Shown here piece by piece: positions 17,799 through 26,223 of a stretch of DNA of 64,000 nucleotides. The DNA comes from Thermobacillus xylanilyticus. GTDB taxonomy: Bacteria > Bacillota > Bacilli > Paenibacillales > Paenibacillaceae. The stretch lies in the NCBI RefSeq assembly GCF_907165215.1, contig NZ_CAJRAY010000077.1, positions 23,823-87,822 on the forward strand, given 5' to 3'. The position numbers and the translations under genes are program-made. The notes beneath the pieces were generated by a model. That model worked only from the letters and a program-made list of their open reading frames with translations, was not told the origin of the DNA and searched no databases. The first letter of the stretch is position 1. Every line of letters begins with the position of its first letter.

Positions 17799-17850
17799 AG
17801 GACGCCCAAGGCGCATGCCGCCTGGAGAGCGGTACCGCCTTGGGCGTCCT
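17799..17850. terminator. Bidirectional terminator with perfect 15-bp arms
   Basis: AGGACGCCCAAGGCG at 17799-17813 is matched exactly by its complement at 17836-17850, with a 22-base loop. It lies between two convergent genes. The T tail is weak on both sides. Confidence 0.6.
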
Positions 17851-17865
17851 TCGCCGTTCAGTCTG

Positions 17866-18885
17866 TCAGCCATTGAGCGAATCGTCGGGGCGTGCGCCGC
17901 GGCCGTCCGGCCATATCGGGTCCGCGAAACGGATTTCGGCCGTGCCGCACGGAAGGCCTGTCTCGTAGGACCGGTTGCCGATCATTTCGGCCGTCCGCGC
18001 GCGCCATTCCGCGATGCGGGCGGGATCGCGGCCGCCATCATCCGCCCGCGCCTCGAGGCGCAGCCACTCCAGCACCGCGCGCATGATCGCGATGCTCTCC
18101 TCCATGGCGCGCTCCCACAAATGATCGAACGTGTCGGCATGGCGGGTCGATCCGTCCGTCGGATCGAGCCACGGTCTGCCCGCTTCGTTCAGCACATCGA
18201 GTTCCGGAACCCGGCGCTTGTAAACAAGCGGTTCGATTTTGCCGAACGTGAGGATGCGCCGGATGCCCGTCGGATCATGGAACAGCCGCTGCGCGCCGAT
18301 CATGTCGCGATAGGACCGGTTCCAGTCTTCCCGGCGGATGCCGCCGGCCAGATCCGGGTAGTACCGTGCGGCGATCCGTACGAAGGCGTCGACGACCGCG
18401 TCGGGCAGCGCGCCGCCCGCATCCAGTTCGCGCCATACCGGCGTGCGCCACGTCTCGATGCCGAGTTTCCGGCGGACGACGAGCGTGTCCATCATCACTT
18501 CGAACCGTTGATGGTCCCATTTGCGGAAGCCGGAACGGCTGAATACGTATGGGTGCATGTTCCGGTCCAGCGTATGATGCAGCACGAACCCGAGCGCGTA
18601 GACGACAGCGTCGTCCGGATTGCCGCGTTCGGCGGACCTCCCGGACACGCCGTCCAGCAGTTCCATCAGGACGGGGCCGCAATGCCGGCTGTGCATGGCG
18701 CTCCCGAGCCGGTTCATCGCATCCCCGCGTTTCCAAGGCAAATAGTTGTGGTAGAACAGAAAATCCGGTCCCTGACACCCCATTTGAAACAGATTGCGCT
18801 TCCTCGTATCTCCGATCATGTTCCGTTCGCCGATCCGCTCCAGCACTTCCCGGCCGAACAGCAGATGCGTCCAGATGTTGGGCAT
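17866..18885 (-). CDS. Zinc-dependent phospholipase C-like protein
   Basis: A 339-residue protein related to the zinc-dependent phospholipase C / S1-P1 nuclease-like all-helical fold. It opens MPNIWTHLLFGREVLERIGE and has CQGPDFLFYHNYLPW and the metal-type cluster GFVLHHTLDRNMHPYVFSR, with several His and Asp residues suited to bind zinc. There is no signal peptide, so unlike secreted PLCs it appears cytoplasmic, as do many such family members in Bacillales. The start at 18885 follows AAGGAGGGACGGC. The substrate is unknown. Confidence 0.8.
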   Translation of the reverse strand: MPNIWTHLLFGREVLERIGERNMIGDTRKRNLFQMGCQGPDFLFYHNYLPWKRGDAMNRLGSAMHSRHCGPVLMELLDGVSGRSAERGNPDDAVVYALGFVLHHTLDRNMHPYVFSRSGFRKWDHQRFEVMMDTLVVRRKLGIETWRTPVWRELDAGGALPDAVVDAFVRIAARYYPDLAGGIRREDWNRSYRDMIGAQRLFHDPTGIRRILTFGKIEPLVYKRRVPELDVLNEAGRPWLDPTDGSTRHADTFDHLWERAMEESIAIMRAVLEWLRLEARADDGGRDPARIAEWRARTAEMIGNRSYETGLPCGTAEIRFADPIWPDGRGARPDDSLNG

Positions 18886-19088
18886 GCCGTCCCTCCTTCG
18901 CTGCGGCCGATCTGCAGCACGTCCCTTCGTGATCCGTCCTCCGATCGTCCTTGTACGCATCGTACCATGAATCCGGTGCCGTGTGGAGACATATGCGGGC
19001 GCAGGGTCTTGCCTCGGCTGCCGCACATCGCGGAGCTTTTTGCCAATCGGGCGCGGTTGCAGTACACTGTTCGCAGGAGGCGACCGAT

Positions 19089-19862
19089 ATGCTGAAAGAC
19101 AAAATTGTCTGGATTACCGGCGCGGGCAGCGGCATCGGCGCCGAGACGGCGAAGCAGCTCGCAAGCCGGGGCGCGGTGCCGATATTGACCGGCCGGAATG
19201 AAGAGCGGCTGCGCAGGACGGCCGCGGAGATCGGCGCGGGATGCGGCGTCTACCGGCTGGATGTGACGGACAACGGACAGGTGCAGGACGTGGCGCGGCG
19301 GATCCAGGCGGATTTCGGCCCCGTCGACGTGCTGGTCAACAACGCCGGATTCGGCATTTTCGAAATGTTCCGGGATGCGCCGCTCGATCATATTGAATCG
19401 ATGATGGATACGAATTACATGGGCATGGTCCGCTGCACGAAGGCGGTGCTGCCGTCATTCCTCGCGCGGCGGGAGGGACATATCGTCAACATCGCGTCCA
19501 TCGCGGGCAAATTCGCCACGCCGAAATCGACCGGCTACACCGCCTCGAAACATGCGGTGCTCGGGTTCACGAACGCGCTCAGGCTGGAGCTCAGGGGGAC
19601 CGGAATCGCCGTGTCGGCGGTCAACCCCGGTCCGATCGACACGCCGTTCTTCGAGATCGCCGATCCGGACGGCCATTATGTGCGCAATGTGCGCCGGTTC
19701 ATGTTGAAGCCGGAGAAGGTGGCGGCGAAGATCGTGAAGGTGATCGAGACGCGCAAGGCGGAGGTCGATCTGCCGCTGGCTGCGGCGTTCGGGGTCAAAC
19801 TGTACCACATGTTTCCGCGAATCGGTGACAAGATCGCCGGCACATGGCTGAACCGCAAATAG
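19089..19862 (+). CDS. Short-chain dehydrogenase/reductase
   Basis: A 257-residue classical SDR. It has the nucleotide-binding TGAGSGIG at residue 11, NNAG near 80, the catalytic Ser in NIASIAGK and the YTASK catalytic pair. The C-terminal part has PGPIDTPFFE. The pattern fits the DltE/YqjQ-like ketoreductase group. The substrate is unknown. AGGAGG lies before the ATG at 19089. The DEAD-box helicase gene follows after 31 bases, so the two may share a transcript. Confidence 0.9.
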   Translation: MLKDKIVWITGAGSGIGAETAKQLASRGAVPILTGRNEERLRRTAAEIGAGCGVYRLDVTDNGQVQDVARRIQADFGPVDVLVNNAGFGIFEMFRDAPLDHIESMMDTNYMGMVRCTKAVLPSFLARREGHIVNIASIAGKFATPKSTGYTASKHAVLGFTNALRLELRGTGIAVSAVNPGPIDTPFFEIADPDGHYVRNVRRFMLKPEKVAAKIVKVIETRKAEVDLPLAAAFGVKLYHMFPRIGDKIAGTWLNRK

Positions 19863-19893
19863 CAACGGAACGGAAATTGACGGGAGGAACATC

Positions 19894-21309
19894 ATGGAGA
19901 AGGAATGGACATCGCTCGGCGTGAGGCCGTCGCTGGCCGGACGGCTTAAGGAAGCCGGACTGACCGAACCGGCGCCGGTGCAGGCGGCGGCAATTCCGGT
20001 CATGCTGGAAGGCCGCGACGTCTGCGTCCGGTCGCATACGGGCAGCGGCAAGACGCTGGCCTATCTGCTGCCGGCGCTGCAGCGGATCGAGACGGACAAG
20101 CCGGAACTGCAGGCGCTCGTCATGGCGCCGACGCAGGAACTGGCGATGCAGATCGTGCGCGAGGCCGAACGTTTCGGCGGCCCGGAAGGCGTGCGCGTGC
20201 AGCAGTTGATCGGCGGCGCGTCGGTGAGCCGCCAGATCGACGGGCTGAAGCGCAAGCCGCATCTCGCCGTCGGGACGCCGGGCAGGCTGCATGAACTGCT
20301 CAAGATGCGCAAGCTCAAGCTGCACGGGACGAAGCTGGTCGTGCTGGATGAGGCGGACCAGATGTTCGCGCTCGGCTCGACGAAGGAGCTGGAGGCGGTG
20401 CTGGACGCCGTGCCCGGGGACCGGCAGCTCGCGTTCTTCTCGGCCACGCTGCCGCCGGAGACGTCGGCGCTGGCGGAGCGGCTGATGCGGGAGCCCGTCC
20501 GGATCGATCCGGCTCCGGAGAGCCGCCTGCCCGGTTCGATCCGGCACTATGCGGTGCGTGCGGAACGGCGCGCCCAATTCGATACGGCGAAGCGGCTGCT
20601 GCATGCGCTGCGCCCGTCATCGGCGCTGATCTTCTTCGATCAGACGGACCAGATCGCGCATTGGGAGGCGCGGCTGCGGTATGAAGGGTTTGCGGCCGGC
20701 GCATTGTACGGCGACGCGGACAAGCTGACCCGGTCACAGACGCTCGACCGGCTGCGGGACGGCCGGCTGCGCATCGTGCTGACAACGGATGTCGCGGCCC
20801 GGGGCATTGACATCCCGGAACTTGAGCTCGTCGTCAGCCTCGGCGTGCCGACGGATGCCGAGCGTTACATCCACCGCGCCGGGCGAACCGGCCGCATGGG
20901 CCGGGAAGGGACGGTCGTCTCGCTGGTCGATCCCCGCGATTGGCCCCGGGTCGGGAAGCTGATGCGCAAGCTCGGCATCGCGATCGAGGAGCGCGAGCTG
21001 TACGGCGGACAATTGATCGATCCGTCCGAGCGGAAGCGCGATGCGCATTCCCGACCGGCCGCAGGCAAACCCGCCGCGCGGCGGGCGGAGATGCAGCCGG
21101 TCAAGCCGGCCGAAGAGGCGGGAGAGAAGGGAGCGGGCGCAGAAGCGGCGAATGCGGCGGCCCGGCACCGTGCGGCGGTTTCCCGTCCGGAATCCCGCGC
21201 CGGCAAAGGCAAGTCAAGCCGGCGCGAACGCGAACCCGACCGGAAGAACAAAGGGGCTCCGCGGTGGCTGAAGGCGAAATGGGAGAGCGAGCGGCAATCG
21301 ACGAAATGA
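19894..21309 (+). CDS. DEAD-box RNA helicase
   Basis: A 471-residue ATP-dependent RNA helicase. Motifs in order: Q-motif region (GLTEPAPVQAAAIPV), Walker A HTGSGKT, PTQELAMQ, GTPGRL, DEAD (LDEADQMF), SAT (FSATLP), then the second RecA domain with TDVAARGIDIPE and HRAGRTGRMGR. The C-terminal 110 residues are a basic, Lys/Arg/Glu-rich tail typical of cold-shock and ribosome-assembly helicases (CshA, CshB and relatives). Which paralogue it is cannot be told. GGGAGG precedes the ATG. Confidence 0.93.
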   Translation: MEKEWTSLGVRPSLAGRLKEAGLTEPAPVQAAAIPVMLEGRDVCVRSHTGSGKTLAYLLPALQRIETDKPELQALVMAPTQELAMQIVREAERFGGPEGVRVQQLIGGASVSRQIDGLKRKPHLAVGTPGRLHELLKMRKLKLHGTKLVVLDEADQMFALGSTKELEAVLDAVPGDRQLAFFSATLPPETSALAERLMREPVRIDPAPESRLPGSIRHYAVRAERRAQFDTAKRLLHALRPSSALIFFDQTDQIAHWEARLRYEGFAAGALYGDADKLTRSQTLDRLRDGRLRIVLTTDVAARGIDIPELELVVSLGVPTDAERYIHRAGRTGRMGREGTVVSLVDPRDWPRVGKLMRKLGIAIEERELYGGQLIDPSERKRDAHSRPAAGKPAARRAEMQPVKPAEEAGEKGAGAEAANAAARHRAAVSRPESRAGKGKSSRREREPDRKNKGAPRWLKAKWESERQSTK

Positions 21310-21427
21310 CATGATTTTCGCCCTCCCCCCTGAAAAGCTCGAATGGTTCCGAATGTTGTACACGAACGACCCGGCGCGCTGGTCGGATGATACACACCAT
21401 TCGATCAGGGAGGAGGATGCAGCAGCG

Positions 21428-22648
21428 ATGCATAGCTCTGCATGGAGAAAAACCGTAATTTCGGCTCTGGCCGTCATGACATTATTCGGAGGTGCCGCTT
21501 CGGCTTTTGCGGACGGCAAAGGCAAGGGGCATGACAAAGACAACAAGGGACACAACGGCCATTCGCACGAAAAGAAGCCGTCGGATCGCAAAACTTCGAA
21601 CGAGATCGTCATCCGGCTGCAGTTCAAAGACGAGCAGGAGATGAAATGGGCACTGGTTCCGATCATGCGTCTGGCTTCGAAAGGCGTCTTCACCGGCTAC
21701 GAAGACGGCACGTTCAAGCCGCATCAGACGGTCTCTCGCATCGAGGCGCTGACGGCCGCCGTCCGGATGATGGGGCTGCGCGAACAGGCCGAGTCTGAAG
21801 AAGAAATGCGCACGGAGCTGCATTTCAAGGACGCGAACAAGATCGTCAAGCAGTATCCGTGGGCTGTCGGATATGTGGCGGTCGCGGTGGAGAACGGGCT
21901 GTTCTCCGAAACGGAAGACAAGGTCCATCCCGACAAACCGGCCGACCGGCTGTGGGCGACCATGCTGCTGGTCAAGGCGCTCGGTCTGGAAGATGAAGCG
22001 CAGGCCAAGCATAATGCCTCGCTGCCGTTCCGCGATGCGAAGGACATTCCGGCAGGCGCAGTCGGCTATGTGGCCGTCGCCATTGAGAAAGGGTTGATCA
22101 CCGGCTACCAGGACCGCACGTTCAAGCCGAACCGGCCGGTTACGCGGGCCGAACTCGCGGCGCTGCTTGACCGCACGGACAGCCAGATTCCGGATGAGCG
22201 GACGGTTTCCGGCGTGGTGAAGGCGGCGACGAACGGCGCCATCGTTGTCACCAAGTCGGACAATACCGATGTCGTGCTGCCGGTCGCTGCCAATGCGTTC
22301 ATTTTCCGCGGCGGCGCGAAGGTTGATGCTTCCGCCCTGAGAGCGGGCGACAAGGTGTTTGTTCTCACTTACAACGGCGAGGCGGTGTTCATTGAAGTGA
22401 CGCAGCCCGCTTCACATTCGAACGCGTTCACGGATGCCGGTATCCTGAATTCGGTCACCTTGAACGCGGAAGGCCGGCTGTCGACGATTTCGCTGACGAA
22501 GAATACCGACAGCGGCACGCTTGCCGTCATTTACAACGTGGCGAAGGACGTCCAGATTGTCGGTGACGCTTCGCAGCTTACTGCCGGACGTTACATCGAA
22601 GTATCCGGCGCGGATTCGACGGTGACGAAGATTACAATCAAAGCTTGA
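21428..22648 (+). CDS. Secreted S-layer homology (SLH) domain protein
   Basis: A 406-residue exported protein. Residues 1-28 form a Sec signal peptide (VISALAVMTLFGGAASAFA). A His/Lys/Asp-rich linker follows. Three SLH repeats run from about 65 to 255 (KGVFTGYEDGTFKPHQTVSR, NGLFSETEDKVHPDKPADRL, KGLITGYQDRTFKPNRPVTR), which bind pyruvylated secondary cell-wall polymer. The C-terminal 145 residues are a beta-rich domain resembling DUF5666-type repeats. It is likely wall-anchored. AGGGAGGAGGA lies upstream of the ATG at 21428. A terminator follows at 22676. Confidence 0.9.
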   Translation: MHSSAWRKTVISALAVMTLFGGAASAFADGKGKGHDKDNKGHNGHSHEKKPSDRKTSNEIVIRLQFKDEQEMKWALVPIMRLASKGVFTGYEDGTFKPHQTVSRIEALTAAVRMMGLREQAESEEEMRTELHFKDANKIVKQYPWAVGYVAVAVENGLFSETEDKVHPDKPADRLWATMLLVKALGLEDEAQAKHNASLPFRDAKDIPAGAVGYVAVAIEKGLITGYQDRTFKPNRPVTRAELAALLDRTDSQIPDERTVSGVVKAATNGAIVVTKSDNTDVVLPVAANAFIFRGGAKVDASALRAGDKVFVLTYNGEAVFIEVTQPASHSNAFTDAGILNSVTLNAEGRLSTISLTKNTDSGTLAVIYNVAKDVQIVGDASQLTAGRYIEVSGADSTVTKITIKA

Positions 22649-22675
22649 GAAAGCTCTCGAGCTGATGGAGTGAAC

Positions 22676-22733
22676 AAGGGGCTGCCCGTCTGCCGTCCGC
22701 CCGCCGCGGACGAAGAAGGTGCAGCCCCTTTTG
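22676..22733 (+). terminator. Terminator after the SLH protein gene
   Basis: AAGGGGCTGC pairs with GCAGCCCCTT across a 35-base GC-rich interior that can itself fold. TTTTG follows. Confidence 0.75.
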
Positions 22734-22776
22734 CCGCGGATCATGCATGGCATGCGGAAGCTTGCGCTTCCATTTT

Positions 22777-22806
22777 TTGAACCGGATGAACCAAGTCCGG
22801 TATAAT
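22777..22806 (+). promoter_or_regulatory. SigA promoter of the ecsAB-like operon
   Basis: TTGAAC, an 18-base spacer and a perfect TATAAT at 22801. The predicted transcript start near 22813 leaves room for a ribosome site only before the ATG at 22831. Confidence 0.7.
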
Positions 22807-22830
22807 GTAGGAGACATGGCAGGTGATCAT

Positions 22831-23586
22831 ATGGAGCCGCTTGTCGAGGTTAAGGAGCTGTCGGGCGGTTACAGTCCTCGTCGGCCCGTGCTGCACGGTT
22901 TGACCTTCACGGTCGCGCCGGGTGAGATCGTCGGGCTGATCGGACTCAATGGCGCCGGCAAGAGCACGACGATCCGCCATCTGCTCGGGTTGATGGAGCC
23001 GTTCGAGGGGACGGTCCGGATCGGCGGCGTCACGCTGGAGGAAGATGCGGAACGGTATCGCCGGTCTTTCGCCTATGTGCCGGAGACGCCGCTGCTGTTC
23101 GACGAACTGACGGTGCAGGAACACTTGCGGCTGACGGCGATGGCCTATGACATCGATGAATCGACATATGTCGAACGGGCGGAGCGGCTGCTCGGCGAGT
23201 TTCGCATGGCGGACAAGCGTTCCGCTTTTGCGGCGCATTTGTCCAAAGGCATGAAGCAGAAAGTGATGATCATGAATGCGCTGCTCGCCGCGCCGCCGCT
23301 CTATATCATTGACGAGCCGTTCCTCGGGCTCGATCCGCTCGCCATGCGGTCGCTGCTCGAACGGCTGAACGAGGAGAAACGCTCCGGCTCCGCCATCCTG
23401 ATGAGCTCCCACATCCTGTCGACGCTCGAAGCGTACTGCGACCGCTATCTGCTGCTTCACGACGGGCGGCTGCTCGCTTCGGGCACGCTTGAAACCTTAA
23501 GGGAAATGGCCGGAATGCCCGGCGCGTCGCTCGAACGGTTGTTTTTCCGGTTCATCGCCCCGGAAAGGAATGCGTATGGAAGCTGA
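22831..23586 (+). CDS. ecsA: ABC transporter ATP-binding protein, EcsA type
   Basis: A 251-residue ABC ATPase with Walker A GLNGAGKST at about residue 42, a Q-loop replaced region (VPETPLLFDELTV), signature LSKGMKQKV (a variant of LSGGQ, typical of EcsA), Walker B LYIIDEPFLGLDP and the switch His in SSHIL. The order and the following EcsB-like gene support EcsA, which in Bacillus affects secretion, competence and intramembrane proteolysis. ATG at 22831 has AGGTGATC, a near-perfect match to the anti-SD; an ATG at 22816 would be almost leaderless. Confidence 0.88.
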   Translation: MEPLVEVKELSGGYSPRRPVLHGLTFTVAPGEIVGLIGLNGAGKSTTIRHLLGLMEPFEGTVRIGGVTLEEDAERYRRSFAYVPETPLLFDELTVQEHLRLTAMAYDIDESTYVERAERLLGEFRMADKRSAFAAHLSKGMKQKVMIMNALLAAPPLYIIDEPFLGLDPLAMRSLLERLNEEKRSGSAILMSSHILSTLEAYCDRYLLLHDGRLLASGTLETLREMAGMPGASLERLFFRFIAPERNAYGS

Positions 23587-24814
23587 TTTGGAGGCGCTGC
23601 GCCGCAAGCGGGCGGAAGCATGGCGCAAGGCCGTGACTCCCTATGTCCGCGACATGGCGCGGAGCGGGTTTCCCTCGGTCGCGGTGCTGGCTGCGCTTGC
23701 GGCCTTGAGCGGCTATACGGCGTTTCTGGAAAATGTCCCGCCGGGTTTCCCGATAGCCGCCGTCGGAGCGGCGCTCATGACGCTGCTGCTCGTCCGGTCG
23801 CCGCTGCGCACCCATCTGCGGCCGGCGGACGCCGTCTTCCTGATGCCGCGCGAGCATGAGATGGAGCGGTACATGAAGGCCGCCAGGCGGAGCGGGTACC
23901 TCTCCGGCAGCGCGCTGACGCTCGCCGTCTGGCTGCTCTACGCGCCGCTCTACGGTCAGAGCGGCGCACCGACGGGGGCGGCTGCGCTCGTCCCTGCGCT
24001 GCTCGTCCTGAAGGCGGCGAATGACGCCGGCGCCTGGCAGGAGCGCCGCATGGCCCGCGAGACTGCGCGGCGGCTGTGCCGGCTGCTTCGCACGGCGCTG
24101 ACGCTGGCGGCGGTCTGCGCGCTGCTTACGAAGCCGCTCATTGCCGCGCTCGGCTTTGCGGCCGCGGCCGCCGCGCTTCAGGCTGCCGTCTGCTGGCTGC
24201 CGGCCAGGCACCGGTTCCCGTGGCAGCGGCTGTTCGATGAAGAAGCGCGGACGCGGCGGCGATACGAGCGGTTTTTCCGCTCGTTCACCGATCTGCCGTC
24301 GGAGGCGGAAGCGCCGGCCCGGCGGCCGTATGCGGCCTGGATCGCCGGTTATATTCGGCACAGCCGGGTAAATACATACTTGATGCTTTATACGTTGACG
24401 CTCGTTCGCACCGACATCGGCGGCATGTTGATCCGGCTGACCGCCGTCGGCGCGCTGGCCGGCGCGGTCACCGGCGCAAGCGGAGCCCTGGCGGGCTGGG
24501 CGGGGGCGCTTGTCTCCTGGCTGTTCGCGCTGGCGGCCGGGGTGCAGGCGGGAACGGTGCGCCATGCGCACCGGCATGCGGTGTGGCGGCACCTGTACCC
24601 GCTCCCCGAGGCCGGGCGCAGGCGCGCCGCCGTGCGCGTCGCAGCGGCCGCGCACTTCGCCGGCGCCGTGCCGCTCGGCCTCGCCGCCGGGCTGTCTGCG
24701 GCGCTTGACGGCCGGTACGCGCCGGCCCTGGCGGCGCTGGCCGGCTGCCTGGCGCTCGTGCCGGCGACGGCGTTCCGTCTGCGCCGGAAAATGGAGCGGG
24801 AGGCGGCGGAGTAG
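23576..24814 (+). CDS. ecsB: ABC transporter permease, EcsB type
   Basis: A 412-residue membrane protein with about 8-10 hydrophobic segments. Its N-terminus (LRRKRAEAWRKAVTPYVRDM) matches the basic opening of EcsB proteins. It overlaps the end of the ATPase gene by 11 bases, and GGAAAGGA precedes the ATG at 23576. The pair forms an export-type ABC complex in the cytoplasmic membrane. The composition is strongly Ala/Arg/Leu-biased because of the high GC. The substrate is unknown. Confidence 0.85.
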   Translation: MEADLEALRRKRAEAWRKAVTPYVRDMARSGFPSVAVLAALAALSGYTAFLENVPPGFPIAAVGAALMTLLLVRSPLRTHLRPADAVFLMPREHEMERYMKAARRSGYLSGSALTLAVWLLYAPLYGQSGAPTGAAALVPALLVLKAANDAGAWQERRMARETARRLCRLLRTALTLAAVCALLTKPLIAALGFAAAAAALQAAVCWLPARHRFPWQRLFDEEARTRRRYERFFRSFTDLPSEAEAPARRPYAAWIAGYIRHSRVNTYLMLYTLTLVRTDIGGMLIRLTAVGALAGAVTGASGALAGWAGALVSWLFALAAGVQAGTVRHAHRHAVWRHLYPLPEAGRRRAAVRVAAAAHFAGAVPLGLAAGLSAALDGRYAPALAALAGCLALVPATAFRLRRKMEREAAE

Positions 24815-24852
24815 ACGCGCGGCCCGGCCCGTCCGGGGCCGGGCGCAATGTT

Positions 24853-24995
24853 CCGTTAACGGGGCCAGCCGCCGCGCGCGGGAAGTCGGCAAGAAATGCC
24901 GTTATAAGGGGAAGCGGGCCAAATAACGGCACGAAACGCCGTTATTGAACCCGGCGAAGGGGCAAACTGGCGATTGACGGCGCCAGATGCCGTTC
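24853..24995. repeat. Cluster of short CCGTTAT palindromes
   Basis: Four related inverted repeats fall in the 245-base gap before the aminopeptidase gene. They are CCGTTAACGG at 24853, GGCaagaaatGCCGTTAT at 24888, AATAACGGC with its exact complement around a seven-base loop at 24922-24946, and a degenerate copy at 24976-24995. All share the core CCGTT(A)/AACGG. They resemble in design, but not in sequence, the AATAGGCGAA hairpins at 374-470. Confidence 0.65.
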
Positions 24996-25059
24996 ATCAC
25001 CGCGCCGGCCGGATCACCGTCAACGAACATATCCAGAAACATGGCAAGGAGGCGTTCAC

Positions 25060-26127
25060 ATGCGCGATCCGCGAGTGGAACAGTTGGCCAAGGTGCTCGT
25101 CGGCCATTCGATCAAGGCGAAGCCCGGCGAGAAGGTGCTGATCATCGGTGCCGCCGAGACGGCGCCGCTGATCAAGGAGACGTACCGCCAGGTGCTGCGG
25201 GCGGGGGCCCATCCGATTCTGCAGGTGGGCCTTGCGGAGCTGGACAAAATCTTCTTCGACGAAGCAAGCGACGCGCAGCTTCAGGACATCGAAGTGATGG
25301 AATGGCTGTATCATCGGGCGGACGCCGTCATCCGCATTCTCGGCGGCGCCAACAACAAGGAGCTGACCGGCGTCGACCCGCAGAAACTGACCGCCCGCCG
25401 GCGCGCGACGGCGAAGCTGTCCGAATATTTGATGAAAGGCGGCGCGCGCTGGGTGTTGACGATGTTCCCGACGCAGGCGCAGGCGCAGGACGCCGAAATG
25501 TCGCTGGAGGAATACGAAGACTTCGTCTTCTCGGCGACCAACGTCGACTATGCGGAAATGGAGCGCTCGATGAAACAGGCGGCCGAGCGGTTCGACCGCG
25601 CGAGCAAAGTGCGGATCGTCGGCAAGGAGACGGATCTGACCGTCGACATCGCGGGCCGCAAAGGCATCGTCTGCGCCGGGGAGCACAATGTGCCGGACGG
25701 CGAAATCTTCTATTCGCCGAACCATCTGCTCACCGAAGGCCATATTTACTATGATTGGCCGACCGTCTACAACGGCCGCGAGATCAGCGGCATCCGGCTC
25801 GTGTTCGAGAAGGGCCGCGTGACCCGGGCGTCCGCCGAGAAAGGCGAGGACGCGCTGCTGGCTGCGCTCGACACGGACGAAGGGGCGCGCTACCTCGGCG
25901 AGCTCGGCATCGGCATGAACTTCGGCATTACGCGTCCGACGAAGGACATCCTGTTCGACGAGAAAATCGGCGGCTCCGTCCATCTCGCGCTCGGCCGCGC
26001 CTACGAGGAAGCGGGCGGCGGCAACCAATCCGCCATCCACTGGGACATGGTGAAAAACCTGAAAGACGGCGGCGAGATCTACCTCGACGGCGAATTGGTG
26101 CAGAAGGACGGCAAGTGGCTGTTCTGA
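25060..26127 (+). CDS. M29 family metallo-aminopeptidase
   Basis: A 355-residue aminopeptidase of the thermophilic T/S/II type (M29). The N-terminal domain opens RVEQLAKVLVGHSIKAKPGEKVLI. The C-terminal catalytic part carries the metal ligands expected for the family: a Glu in CAGEHNVPDGE, a Glu-His in LLTEGHI, and His and Asp in GGSVHLALG and SAIHWDMV. It is about 50 residues shorter than the usual 400-410. Cytoplasmic peptide breakdown is the likely role. AAGGAGG precedes the ATG. A shared bidirectional terminator follows. Confidence 0.9.
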   Translation: MRDPRVEQLAKVLVGHSIKAKPGEKVLIIGAAETAPLIKETYRQVLRAGAHPILQVGLAELDKIFFDEASDAQLQDIEVMEWLYHRADAVIRILGGANNKELTGVDPQKLTARRRATAKLSEYLMKGGARWVLTMFPTQAQAQDAEMSLEEYEDFVFSATNVDYAEMERSMKQAAERFDRASKVRIVGKETDLTVDIAGRKGIVCAGEHNVPDGEIFYSPNHLLTEGHIYYDWPTVYNGREISGIRLVFEKGRVTRASAEKGEDALLAALDTDEGARYLGELGIGMNFGITRPTKDILFDEKIGGSVHLALGRAYEEAGGGNQSAIHWDMVKNLKDGGEIYLDGELVQKDGKWLF

Positions 26128-26148
26128 TCCCCCCATCCGGCAAACATG

Positions 26149-26205
26149 AAACCCGCGGTGAGCGGAGCTTGCAACGAATGCAATGCGCCGTCCCGCGGGT
26201 TTTTG
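26149..26205. terminator. Bidirectional terminator between convergent genes
   Basis: AAACCCGCGG and CCGCGGGTTT form the stem, with A/T tails usable on both strands (TTTTTG on the plus side). It serves the aminopeptidase gene and the convergent aminotransferase gene. Confidence 0.75.
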
Positions 26206-26223
26206 CGTTTACGTAATGAAGTT